DNA from: Aristolochia californica | Lineage: Eukaryota; Streptophyta; Magnoliopsida; Piperales; Aristolochiaceae | Assembly (NCBI GenBank): GCA_029961685.1 | Contig: JARWKL010000008.1 | Span: 40,564,821 to 40,628,820, forward strand | DNA length: 64,000 nucleotides | Reading direction: 5' to 3' | Part shown: positions 22,801-33,407 of the stretch, piece by piece | Numbering within the stretch: position 1 is the stretch's first letter | How the letters are laid out: each line of letters opens with the position of its first letter | The notes under the pieces: model-generated | What the model saw: the letters and a program-made list of their open reading frames with translations, nothing else | The model's database searches: none | Told to the model about the DNA's origin: nothing | Translations under genes and position numbers: made by a program

Positions 22801-23314
22801 TTCTGATCAACAAAACTTGACCCATTTTTAGGTCTTGTACAGTGGGTAACTCTAAACATAAAATAATAGTGAGCTTGTAATTTAATTAGGAAAAACTTAA
22901 ATTAACATCAAACATGAATGCATGGAGATAGTGAATGAATATATAATAAGAATAAGTTAAATTTTATGATTAAATAAAACTTAGGTGTACCTAACCTATA
23001 TGAACTAAGGCATATATTCCTGGTGGGTGTAGGGTACAATGTGTAACACTTAGGTCCTTAGACCTGAGTCAACTTATAAGACATAAGACCCATGTTAGAG
23101 TTCATAAGTGAGAAAGGTAAAGGGTTTGACTAAGTCACTTCCCTAATCAAATCCTTTGTGTCTTAGACCTCTCTTGCCCTGCACTGCCCTATCCTTTCTG
23201 TTCCTATTAGAGTGTTATGATTCGAAATGGGGATTTGACTTGGGTTTCTAAAATTTCTACTTAGATTGCCTGAGTCAGAATGGAGACTTAGGCTATAGGT
23301 ATGTTTGGAATCTA

Positions 23315-23430
23315 TGGAAAAAAAAAAAAAATAAGAATTTAATCATTATTATTTTAAAAAATAATCCGATTATTATATTTATTATTATTTTTTTAAAAAT
23401 AATAATAATAATTAAATTCTTATTTTATTT
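23315..23430. repeat. AT-rich foldback (inverted repeat)
   Basis: AATAAGAATTTAATCATTAT (about 23331) is the near inverse complement of ATAATAATTAAATTCTTATT (about 23405), and the intervening TATTATTTTAAAA / TTTTAAAAATAATA arms also pair. This makes a long AT hairpin. The rest of 22801-24162 has no recognised gene; it ends in the promoter and leader of the steroid-binding protein gene. Confidence 0.7.
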
Positions 23431-24162
23431 TATTTTTAGGGCTTCAAGACCGTTGAAGTAGGTTGAGGGGTGGGGGACCCTTTGATCTAAATCTGGCCAG
23501 TCTTAAATCCAAAAGCGCAGCCGACAGCCGGACGGCTCTCTAGCAGCCTGTCCACGTCAGCGATTCCACGCTCTGGACCATTCTGCTGACGCATTTTTAC
23601 TCTTCTGTTCTTTCGACCATTGAAATGACCTTGATACCCTTTAAAATATCGTAAAATTCTTTTTAAATAAAAAGAACCAAACACTGGCAGAAAACAAGCT
23701 TGAGCGCCCAATTTTATTGAAAAATCCCCTTTTAGAAATAATGAATCTATTTTACCATTTTTATTATATTTTATTTACCAGTTAAATTATCGTTTATAAA
23801 ATTTTAATTTTTTTAGAAATTTAAAATGACTTTTTATATTTAAATTATTATTATTAAGAAAACTATTAATAATTAAGGGATAATAATTTTTAATTAACGT
23901 CATCTAATAAAAATTAAATTTTAATTAGATTTTATTCAGGATTTTAATAAATCTTTTAAAAATCAGGGGCAAATATGTAAATTCACCGAATAAGAAAATT
24001 TTGGTAACCTGTCTGTCAACATTCAACCAAAGTCGGTCAGAATTCAGCATTTCTACAACACTCAAAATTCCCCTAATAAACCTCAGAGCAAACCTCAAAG
24101 CTCCAGATTCATCCCCTACCCTTTTCTCTCTCTCACTAGGTTTTCCTCTCTCACACAAAACC

Positions 24163-26383
24163 ATGGCGCTGCAGCTTTGGGAGACGTTGAAGGAAGCAAT
24201 CCCCGCTTACACGGGCCTCTCCCCGGCGACTTTCTTTACTGTAGTAGCCCTTGCAATCGCCTTTTACTATGCGATTTCTGGGTTTTTTGAGTCGCCTCCG
24301 CCGCCCAGAGCTAGGGAGCCTGTTGAGGAGACGGAGCCCTTACCTCCGCCTGTTCAGCTCGGGGAGATTTCTGAAGAGGAATTAAAGGCTTATGATGGGT
24401 TGGATCCTAAGAAGCCCTTGTTGATGGCGATCAAGGGACAGATCTACGATGTCTCGCAGAGCAGGTTTTTCACCTTGGAGTTTTTTGTTTACGGGTTTAT
24501 TTTGTGCATCTAAATATTGAGGTTTTTGTTTTTGTGGTTTTTTGGTTGCTTTGTTTGTTTGTTGGTTGGTTCTTTGTGTTTGACTAGTTGAACAACCAGT
24601 GTCTTGCTTGATGAGTGTTCCGGGGCTTTCAGGAAACTGGGTGTCAGTTTTCCTTGGTCGATTTTGGTTTTTCTGCTCATCAGACCAGTTATCTTGTTTG
24701 CATCCCCGGCTTTTGTCTTGGGTATATTAGGCTCTCAAGGAGATCATGTCGATTTTCATTCCTCTCCCCTCCTCCTCCCCCCACGCAGCAGCTAACTGTT
24801 GCTGATAACCATTTCTTGGCCTTTCTTCCCTTCTTTTTTATTTTGGGGTGGTTTTTGAATTGTATCAATTACTCATTTTTTGGGTTCCTCATATCTTGTA
24901 AGCTTCTGTGGGGCTTCAAATAGTTCAGTGTTACTGTATGTGCTCTGGGTTGTATCCTGCTCTTCTTTTACCTTTCTGCAACAAAAAAAGTGTTATTTCT
25001 ATCATTTTTATTGACATTCGATGAAAAATAGATTTTGAGCCAGCTTTTCTATACTTTAGTAAAAGAAAAGTGAACTCTTTTTTTTAATTTTTTTATGCCT
25101 TTGCAACTATGGACGTTTACTTTCACCATTTTTGTCCTTTCTGTTATTTTGGTTAAAAGGTAGCCTTTTTCCATGCTACTTCCCAGATATGGATGTCTGT
25201 GCTTCAGAGCAAATTTTAGTTTCTTTAATTTTGTGGAAAGCGCAGTACCCTTTAAGTTACCTGTGTCATACTAGATAACTGCAATTGAAATAGAGTTTCC
25301 TTTTCTTGGATTGTATGCGAAGAATCTCTTTTTCTTTTCCCATTTGCTTCTCGGTTAAGAATGTCTTTTGGTAAAGTAGGAGTCTGTCGTTTACTGGAAG
25401 TTTTTGTAGTCATAGCATTGAGCCTGCTGATTGTGTATTTCAGCTTAAATTATTGAACTGGGATTTTTCAAATGCGTGATTCACATTATGTTTATACTTG
25501 TAGATGAATGGCCAGGACTGTTGCTACTCGCTCTAAAGAAACTGGATTTGCCTTTATACCTTTGCTGTTTTTGTTTATGTTTTTAATAGCATTTGGATGT
25601 GTAATCTCATGAAGAACATATTTATCAGTTCATCTTATGTTCCTGAAATTGTTATGGTGAACTGTAATGGCTTTCATATGTTTTAGTAACTGTATGAAGG
25701 GTTTACATATGTGCATGGATATCCACTTTCTCGTGATTATAGTCTTTTTGAGGATATCAACCCAAGGTGGCACCAGTGCAACTTTGAGCACTTGAAAATA
25801 AGCTAATTTTAGACACATTTTCTTGTTCTCTGCTGCTACTTTTTTACTGCTTTAGTTTATTGCTCTATTATATATTGTCCTAGTTCAGTGTTTCAATTTC
25901 ATTGTTGGAGAAACCATTGGGAGCCCCATTCCTATAATAGAATCATGCCTTAATGTCTTAGTGACCCTGGTGTTTGCTCTCTATTTGTGGTGTCACTGCT
26001 GCAGAATGTTCTATGGACCTGGTGGCCCTTATGCCCTCTTCACTGGCAAAGACGCCAGCAGAGCTCTCGCAAAGATGTCGTTCGAAGATAAGGATTTGAC
26101 GGGAGACATCTCAGGTCTCGGCCCCTTTGAGCTAGAAGCCTTACAGGACTGGGAATACAAGTTCATGAGCAAGTATGTTAAAGTTGGAACCATAAAAAAA
26201 ACTGTCCCTGTATCGGATGGGCCTGCCACTGAGTCCTCTGAGACTGAACCCAGATCAGCAAAAGGCACATCCACGGAAGACACTACCACACCAGCAGAAG
26301 CTGCGCCTACAGAAACCACAGCAGAACACTCACATGTTAAGGAAGATAAGCAAATCGATACCGATGAGGCCCCAAAAGAGTAA
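24163..26383 (+). CDS. Membrane steroid-binding protein (MAPR, cytochrome b5-like)
   Basis: Two exons, 24163-24464 and 26005-26383, joined by a 1,540-bp GT-AG intron (GAGCAG/GT ... CTGCAG/AATG), give 226 residues. A single N-terminal membrane segment (about residues 22-42, FFTVVALAIAFYYAISGFF) is followed by a proline/glutamate-rich linker. A cytochrome b5-like heme/steroid-binding domain then runs from about residue 68 to 165 (EELKAYDGLDPKKPLLMAIK, QIYDVS, YGPGGPYALFTGKDASRALA, DISGLGPFELEALQDWE). The C-terminal tail is Thr/Glu/Ser-rich and charged. The family (plant MSBP1/MSBP2, animal PGRMC1) sits in the plasma membrane or ER and binds sterols. The length fits the roughly 220 residues of MSBP1. 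The ATG context ACCATGGCG is strong. Confidence 0.95.
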
Positions 26384-27469
26384 ACCTATAACAGCTACCT
26401 CCCCTTTTAAATTACATTATGAAGTATTTTTATCAGAGTCAATCCTTCTTCTGCTGAACATCTCTTTTACTAGTATTTGGCTGTTCCCTACTCTTTCGTT
26501 TCTTGTAATGTCTGTCATTATGAATAAGCATCACTTGTAACTTTTGATAATTTTAAATTTTCTTGATGTTCTCCTTGAGAAACCTGTTTTTGCTACTGGG
26601 TATTGTTGACCAGTGTTTTTTTGCTTTATGATTTACTTGTCCTGCTGGGAACCCTGTGTCATACCCCTTCTTAGGGAGCTGTGAAAACCTCAAAAGTCGG
26701 TCCTCAAGAGATGAGATTAATATTGAAAAATTAATTCTGAATCTCCAATTCATGGAGATCCCTTCAAATTTATTCATGGTGATCTCCAATTCATGGTCTC
26801 TCCCAGTTTGAAAGCTCCATTATGAACCTCAAAATTCGGTCTTCATGAGAGAGAATAATTGAGAATTTCTTACCTCTGCTTCATGGGGACTTTTCAAACT
26901 TATTATGCTACCGAATCAGCTGATTCAGATCTTCCCAGTTTCACAGCCCAATTCAGTATGATGTTTGTATTTGTTTTCTGTATAGGATTTACAAGCACAG
27001 GAAACAACGACAACAAGAAAATGGATCAGGGGGAGCTAAATAAACAAATAACTTTCTTTCTCCACGAAAACAAATGACAAATATGGTAAATTTCCAGTAT
27101 TTCCAGCTAGTGCAGCTTTCCCTTAGGTATACTGTACAACCTTGAGTGTGTCTATTCCATACAAAGGTTGCAAACAAAAGGTATAATGTCTATGACTGAT
27201 CAAAATCTGGTAAGGAAGTAACACATTTGCATTCAAGATAAAAAAAACTCCGTTAGCTCACACAGTGAGCAAGTTGATGTTGGTTAGATCAGTCTCACAG
27301 GAATTGGGTTTTCAACCAAGATGAGCCGAATTGGGTTTTCAACCAAGATGAGCCAATAAGTATATAGGAAGTGTATAGGTGTGTATAAGATATGTATTTA
27401 AAGAAATTAAGGTTTATTAAACGTATAACGTAGCCTTGAACAGGGAAGATACTATTTTTGCCCGCCTTT
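26384..27469. other. Intergenic; 3' flank of MSBP gene and start of the NLR cluster
   Basis: The 3' UTR probably ends near 26530 (AATAAGCATCAC at about 26522). At 26680-26900 the motifs CCTCAAA.GTCGGTC.TCA.GAGA.GAGA, TCTCCAATTCATGG and TTCATGG recur, an irregular short repeat. A 26-27 bp unit GAATTGGGTTTTCAACCAAGATGAGCC is repeated side by side at about 27301-27353. No gene is recognised. Confidence 0.6.
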
Positions 27470-27800
27470 TGGCAAGGTCCACATTGGACTTTCTTAGAAA
27501 GAATGCCACCAAGGGTTTTCAAAGCCAAAGGAAGACCTTGACATTTACTAACAATTGGTGGATAAGCTTCAAAAGTCTCCCCCATTAGTGTCTTCCTATG
27601 TGAACGACTCCCAGCAGTAATCACTCTTTGTCACTCTTTTAGAGGTAATTAGAATTTCACTTCCTTCAGCCCCATAGGTGAATGCAACAAGCAACTCCTC
27701 CCAGTAATCACGATTTTCATTCCACACATCACCAAACACAAAGTAAATTTCTTCCCTGTTAGTAAATCTTTGTACAAATGGAATCCCCACCTCCAATCCA
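27470..27800 (-). pseudogene. NB-ARC fragment of a different NLR type
   Basis: The minus-strand translation shows kinase-2 and RNBS-B-like sequence (FVFGDVWNENRDYWEELLVA, GAEGSEILITSKR) near 27630-27745. After a frame change the GLPL motif follows (IVSKCQGLPLALKTLGGIL) near 27490-27560. The DVWNENxxxWxEL form differs from the DVWEDALKYWDDF form of the neighbouring NLRs, so this relic comes from another NLR subgroup. P-loop, MHD and LRRs are absent here, the kinase-2 Asp pair is GD instead of DD, and stops intervene. It is not functional. Confidence 0.8.
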
Positions 27801-28737
27801 CTTTTTTTTTCTTTTTCTTCATATATATGTGCATAGGATTTATGCTATGTAAATATTTCATAAAGATGATCAAAAACTCAACACAACCTAAACATTTGTT
27901 ACCTAAACACTTCATATTTTGCACCTTTTACTTAAAAAATATTTGGTAAGATTTTACTATGAGTGAACAAATGTCATAACATAGAAATAAAATCACATTT
28001 CTTATTTCGATAGTATGAACACAATTAACCAAAGCACAAATACAAACAAAAAAATCTTTGAAATACGATACATACACTAGGAGAATAAGATACATGAGGT
28101 TCACATTAGAGAAAGCCTTAACCAATCATGTGTAGTTGGTCTTATGCTATTTATGTGGTCGAGTAGACGAGAAATTGATCCAAATGCACCTTTCATTATT
28201 ACGTACCCTGAAAATTAAAAGAAAAATGTTATATTTCTAATGACATAAAATAATATAAAAGCTACAAAATTTTGTTTAATCAAATTTAACAATTTTCTAA
28301 AACAATATATTAAAAGGGTTTAATTAGAGGGAGCAAGGGCATTATCTCTCTCCTTTAACGCCATTCATATGTAAAGAGGTACTCGTTATGAACATGGTGG
28401 GAAAGAGAATGAGATAGAAAAGATGAAAAAAAAAAACAGAAAGAAAGAAAGAGGAGTTCTCACCTTGCCTGGATAGCATGTCAAAAATAACAGAAAGAAA
28501 GAAAGATGAGTTCTCACCTTGCCTTGATAGCATATAAAAAATAAGCTAAATTTTTAAGGGAAAGAGCTTGCAATTTCATATCTTTATATTGATACATTTG
28601 TTAGGTGTTTCCTTTAGCCATGTCAGAAACCATTAAACTGAAAATTTTAATATGTTTTAGTATTATTTGGCTCCTTAGTAGTATATGTAGGAGAAAGTAA
28701 CTCTAGATATTAATGAAAAGAAAAGATTGTCAAAAAG
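27801..28737 (-). other. NLR 3' flank copy (conserved downstream block)
   Basis: This stretch matches the 3' flanks at about 42700-43450, 52250-52975 and 62270-63155. It keeps the same splice-like signals, e.g. TACCCTGAAAATTAAAA at 28204-28220 and GTTCTCACCTTGC at 28457-28469 (minus AATTTTCAG/GGTA and AAG/GTGAGAAC). A unit of about 55 bp with CAGAAAGAAAGAAAGA and GAGTTCTCACCTTGCCT.GATAGCAT is tandemly duplicated at about 28436-28545, which doubles one candidate splice donor. Confidence 0.7.
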
Positions 28738-29915
28738 TTACCTATCAAATGTTTTTTCTTGTTGAAATAGTAGGGAACATAACAACCTCGGACATGATAT
28801 TTCAACATATATCATTTGGCAAATTTCCTCCAACAAGGGGCATTCTTTGATGTGAAGTGCATTCAAAGACTTTTTGGGCAGCCCACACCTTGGTATAGAT
28901 GAAATTTTAGAACAATCTGAGAACTTCAAAATTTTAAGAAACCTGAGTTTCCCCAAATCCTTTGGGAAGTGTGCTAGTTCCCTACAAGCCAGCAGATACA
29001 ATTCCTTGAGAGAGGGTAGATTCGACAACCAACTTGGTAGATAATCACCCTGATAATTCCTCAAAATTAATTTTTCCAAGTTGTCGTGAGGTTGGAGGTT
29101 TTCAAGCATGTCTTCATCTATGGATCCATCTCGTGCCTCCTTTCTTGCCCAACTTAATGCCAAGCTCCTAAGTTGTTTACTCTTCAAACCAAATTCCTTG
29201 GCCTCTTCCCCGTCGACTATATTTTCAAGACCTTCAATGGCAAGTACACCTTTCAAACTATTCAATCCTTTGAGTTCTACTATTTTTTTCCCAACCTCCT
29301 TCCCCACCATGAACCGAGTTAATTCTCTTAAATTTATAAGTTTTCCAATATGAGCATGCATACAAGTCAACCTATCACAATGGGATCTATGGAGGTACCT
29401 TAGGTTAGTGAGGGTGGCTGCGTTATTAGGCAACTTCTTTAACATGCCACAATCTTTCAGGTTTAATGTTTGGAAATACGAAATACTACAAATTGAATCT
29501 GGCAATTCTTTAATTCCAGAGCTTGAAAGATCAAGGTACCGTAATAGCGACAAACAACCAATAACATTGAGCAGCCGGTTCGTATCACAATCTGTCATGC
29601 CTTTCTCAACGGCAACCTATCTATCACACCTATTAACCGTATTACTTGTAAAAATTTGAGTTCTTTTATAGTATTAACCATGTCAAACTCAACGAAAATA
29701 TAATCAAGATCATATATATTATTTAGGGCTACAAAGGAACGCAAACACCTATGACTTTTTATATCATCGAAGATTAATTTTTTTGCATTCCCACTCAAAA
29801 TCAAAGATGCATGACGAGCACTTTGAGGGCTATTGTTCTTTTTAGGAATTAGATCCAACTTGTTGTCATGCAATTTGATACACTCTCCTTTTGCCAATGA
29901 TTCTGCCAAGTCATG
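28738..29915 (-). pseudogene. Truncated NLR relic: post-MHD region and LRRs only
   Basis: 29909-29600 encodes the segment right after the MHD motif (AESLAKGECIKLHDNKLDLI, RHASLILSGN). In another frame, 29598-28738 encodes the LRR block (LRYLDLSSSGIKELPDSIC, ELKGLNSLKGVLAIEGLEN, LPSWLSNLPSLKELYL). The CC and NB-ARC domains are missing: homology to the full-length copies stops at about 29915 within the codons for HDLAESL, just before an 18-C run. A frame change near 29600 and loss of the usual C-terminal SDWxKIAHIP block add to the damage. The LRR part alone is open for 286 codons. Confidence 0.85.
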
Positions 29916-29922
29916 GGTGGAA

Positions 29923-29940
29923 CCCCCCCCCCCCCCCCCC
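29923..29940. repeat. Homopolymer C18 at an NLR breakpoint
   Basis: Eighteen consecutive C. Homology of the truncated NLR to its paralogs ends a few bases to the left (about 29915), so the run marks or lies next to a rearrangement junction. The length may vary or be a sequencing artefact. Confidence 0.85.
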
Positions 29941-30049
29941 AGCAGTACCTAGTTCATTAGATAAATGGGTTAGTATAAAATGAATTACTCTTCAAGTGAA
30001 TCACATCAATTCATTATCTCATGCAAAAATCAGGTAATTTGAATTCCGA

Positions 30050-30870
30050 CCTGTTTTGTGAATCAAACAATTGAAGCACGCGGGACGCGCGCGTTGCTTC
30101 TTCCCCCCCTCCCTTCCTCCCTCTCCTCTCCCTCTCGACCTCTATCGCAAAGCCTCTCGGCCTCCCTCTCTTCTCCCTCTTGGCGTTCGGAGTGCTGCCA
30201 CCATCGTCGTTTCCCATTGGCCCGCCGCCTCCATCGCCATTGCCCGCTGGCCCGTTGCCTCAGTCGTCGTTGCCCGCAGCTGAGGAAGACGACGCGCGCC
30301 GTGAGGAAGACAATGGTTTAATTTTTCCTAAGTTAGGAAAAATTTAACCTTCGTCGTAAAATAATAATTTATATTTTTTATTTATAAAATAATTATTTTT
30401 ATTTATTTAATATATTTTTTTTATAATTACTATATTAAATTAGTGATTTAATAGTCATAATAAAAATATTTTTAAAAATAATATTTGATAAATTATTTTG
30501 GTTTAATTATCCCATTGCTATAATTAATTAAACCAATGGTTTTAAATTTTGTGACAATATATTATTAATTAATAATACATAAAAATATATAATGTTATTG
30601 ATAGATATATATATATTAATTATATTAATTTTTTTATTGTTTTAAATTGGTGGTTTTTAATGTTAAAATATATCTTATGTTATTAAAAAATAATTTATTT
30701 ATTTATTATATTCACTTATGTTATTTTATTTATTTATTTTAAATAATTTATTCTAGTCGCACGTAATTATTGTATTAATTTATAATAAACTATAATCATT
30801 AAGTAATATAATATATTTTTTCATTAATTAAGATATTAATATATCATAATACTAAACGTTAAATCACTTA
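30050..30870 (+). mobile_element. Decayed relative of the Harbinger-like element at 60275-61820 (inverted)
   Basis: The plus strand here matches the minus strand of the element at 60275-61820. The CT-rich block (GCCTCCCTCTCTTCTCCCTC near 30161) comes first, then the GCC/CGTCG-rich block, GCTGAGGAAGACGA, the hairpin TTAATTTTTCCTAAGTTAGG, and hundreds of bases of AT-rich sequence including TTAAACCAATGGTTTTAAAT. The outer ends are not clear; GGGTTAGT at 29967 might be a worn left end. There is no coding sequence. ORFs in the CT-rich part are low-complexity. Confidence 0.75.
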
Positions 30871-30977
30871 TAGGCCCTGTTAGTGTGCAACATAAGTGAA
30901 ATGTATTAACTAATATTAATTTAATTTTCTAAAAATCAGATATATCAAAATATTTTATGTAATAAATAATCTATATG

Positions 30978-31165
30978 CACTTTACACCACTCATCGTGCA
31001 CACTAACACAAACAAATACTTTACATTGTACTTTACATTGTGCACACTAACACAAACAAGTACTTTACATTCTACTTTACATTGTGCACATTAACACAAA
31101 CAAGTACTTTACACTGCACTTTTCATTGCGCACACTAACACAAACAAATACTTTACATTCACTCT
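30978..31165. repeat. 44-bp tandem repeat, four copies
   Basis: GTGCACACTAACACAAACAA followed by .TACTTTACAT recurs at 30996, 31040, 31084 and 31128, an exact 44-bp period with few differences. The unit contains the reverse complement of TTAGTGTGCA, which also occurs just left at 30881-30890 within GGCCCTGTTAGTGTGCA, so the array may be the subterminal part of a MITE. Confidence 0.9.
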
Positions 31166-31199
31166 CACTTTCAAACAAAACAAACACAAAAAAAGTAAG

Positions 31200-32925
31200 G
31201 CAATGGCGAATGAGAACACTAAAACGAGAGTTCGGAACAGATGTACCACAAAAATAGTTGGAGTTAGGGGAGGAAATTTCTTTGTGGAAGTTTAGCTCGT
31301 CGAGAGAGAAGAGTTACGTAAGGAATGGGTTTGTCTTCCTATGTACGGTACCGTGGCCATTCAGTGGTGGTGTGGTCAGTCTTCAAAAAATCTGACGCGC
31401 CAACAAGGAAGGAGACGAATATCCTTGAAATTAATGATATACAATTTCAATTGTTGGCTAAATTAAAAATTAGATCTACCTCATTTAAATAGATTTAGGT
31501 TTTCATTTTTTAGTTTATTGTAAAAGGTATATATTTGAAACAAAAGAAAAATTAACAAGAATTAAAGTTTCTAGGTCTAGTATCTAAATTTCTCATCTAA
31601 TTCAATCTCTATTTACTAGCTTGATTAATATTTTAGATAATTAGATAAATGGTTTAGAAATTTTTCTTGGTTGGCTACATGGGTTGCATCGAATCGAGTC
31701 GGTTCACGAGTAGCTCAAGCTCAGCTCGATTTGATTCAGTTTATCTGAATCTCATATCAGGCTCATTTAAGTTAACAAGCTGGCTCGTTAACTCAACGAG
31801 GGCCCGGGAGCCGGGAGCTAGAGGTGTTTCGTCATCGTCTTCGTCTCGACTTCTCGGGAATCAGGAGCAACAGGGAAACGACGTTCGACAACATTCTTCC
31901 TCTTCAATTTCTTCCTCCCCTCGTTTGCCGTCACCGATCCTTATCATTAGCGAGCCCCTCCCGCAACTTTCTCTCCTTCATCTCTATCATCTAAAACTAT
32001 TTTTCTTAAACTTTTTATCTATCTCGATGATCTAGTTTTTCAGTCATTGAATCAGAACGATCTGACTGAATACAAATGGACAAAACTCGTTGTTTTTCAA
32101 ATGAATGTTTTTGTGTTTGATTATTGAATAAAGTTTATTCATAATTATGGAACTTTTATGAATAATTTTATGCATATTATATAGATAATTTTATCCAGGG
32201 TTAATATACAGATGTTATGCCCAATATTATGTAAAATGTATGCATAATTTTATATATAATTTATTTGACATGTATTTTATGCTAAGTTTTTAATGTAGGT
32301 TGGAGCTCGAACTCGATTAAAATTATTGGGCTCGAGCTCGATTACAATTTTAGGCTCGAGGCTAGGCACGGCTCGAGCTTGAATTCAAAATATTAAAATC
32401 AAACTCGGCTCGAGCATAGACAGATTCGGGCTCGGCTCGGCTCAATGCCAACCCTACTTGCATCTTCAATTTTACTATCGCAAGAAATCTTTCATGGTAT
32501 GAGAATGGATGGTCTGATTAAGCCTATTTTTGTTTTGTAGTAAATTATTTCTCAAATCTTTATTGTTGTTTTTCATTCAAATTGATTTATGAATTAGATA
32601 GATCGTTTTAGTACAAGAATTTTGCCTCTTGTTTCAATAAAATTCATTAAAAAATAGTTTAAAATTTCGTAATTTCACAATTTATTACGAATCCAAGTAT
32701 TTTACCGTCTTGTTTCACCAAAATCCATAAAAAATTTGATGCTGAATTCGATGTGTTGACGTTCTTGTTTATTTTTGCATCCAAAGGAACATAGCAAGCC
32801 ACCGTGGCTCGCCCTAATAGCCCACTAACTCGAGCATCCGGCTTCAGAAACCAGCTCTGGTGCAGGAATTGCATGAGACCCGATATGATGCTGCCCGATC
32901 CGTAATGATCAATGGCATGTCAATA
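31200..32925. repeat. Segmental duplicate (partner 46580-48998)
   Basis: From ATGGCGAA.GAG (31203) to AATG.TCAAT..CATGTC.AT (about 32922) this block is collinear with 46583-48998. Shared parts include AAAACGAGAGTTCGGAAC, TCTGACGCGCCAACAAGGA and GTGGCTCGCCCTAATAGCC. The partner carries an extra LINE insertion and a local duplication at about 47970-48240. No gene is recognised inside. 32926-33407 holds unique sequence and the NLR 3' end flank. Confidence 0.85.
31669..32456 (-). mobile_element. GAGCC-rich TIR element copy (related to 56694-59150)
   Basis: The right end read on the minus strand (TAGGGTTGGCATTGAGCCGA, then GAGCCGAGCCCGAA and repeated GAGCTCGAG motifs) matches the left end of the element at 56694. 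The left end GGTTGGC (31669) is the inverse of GCCAACC at the right end. The interior is shorter and AT-rich. No transposase is seen. Confidence 0.6.
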
Positions 32926-33407
32926 TGAGTAGCCATACAACTTTTTCCAACCCATTGATTTTCCGTCACTTCAGAGATGATAGCCATTGGCGGCGAATGA
33001 AGGAAGACTGAAGAACGGAGCTTGCTTTGCTTCTCTGTCAAAGAGATCGGGAGGTCGACTCTCGATTGTTAAAGGCGGTATTGGTTGTTTGCTTCAGTTT
33101 CGCAGCTTCATTGATACTGAGCCTTCTTCCAGATTTCTCAGCTCGTCAATCCTCAACCCCAGAAACTTCTAGAAATTGAGATTTTAAGATCTGGACCGTT
33201 CACCGAATGGTCCCAGCCTTACGCAATCGAGCTAGGGATTTCTAAGACCCTTGATCAGGATTCTTCACAGCAGGACGGTCGGCCCCCGTCCCCACCGGGA
33301 ACCCAGCAACGAACAGCATGTGCGGGCTCACCTTAACACCTTGACTTGGTAGTAGGTGAACTATCAAAAAGTTACGTATAAGATGTTTTTCATTGAAAGT
33401 TGAAATA

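Noticed and set aside
27928..28125. Possible conserved small peptide gene in NLR 3' flanks
   Set aside because: Similar frames occur at 42714-42908 and 52344-52526, but they do not share start or stop and contain splice-like sites; conservation is better explained by duplication of the 3' UTR.
30978..31165. CRISPR-like array
   Set aside because: The whole 44-bp unit repeats, with no unique spacers, in plant nuclear DNA; it is a tandem repeat.
32987..33172. 61-codon ORF with basic, mitochondrial-like start
   Set aside because: It begins with TTG, not ATG, and I recognise no family; a captured exon fragment is possible but unsupported.
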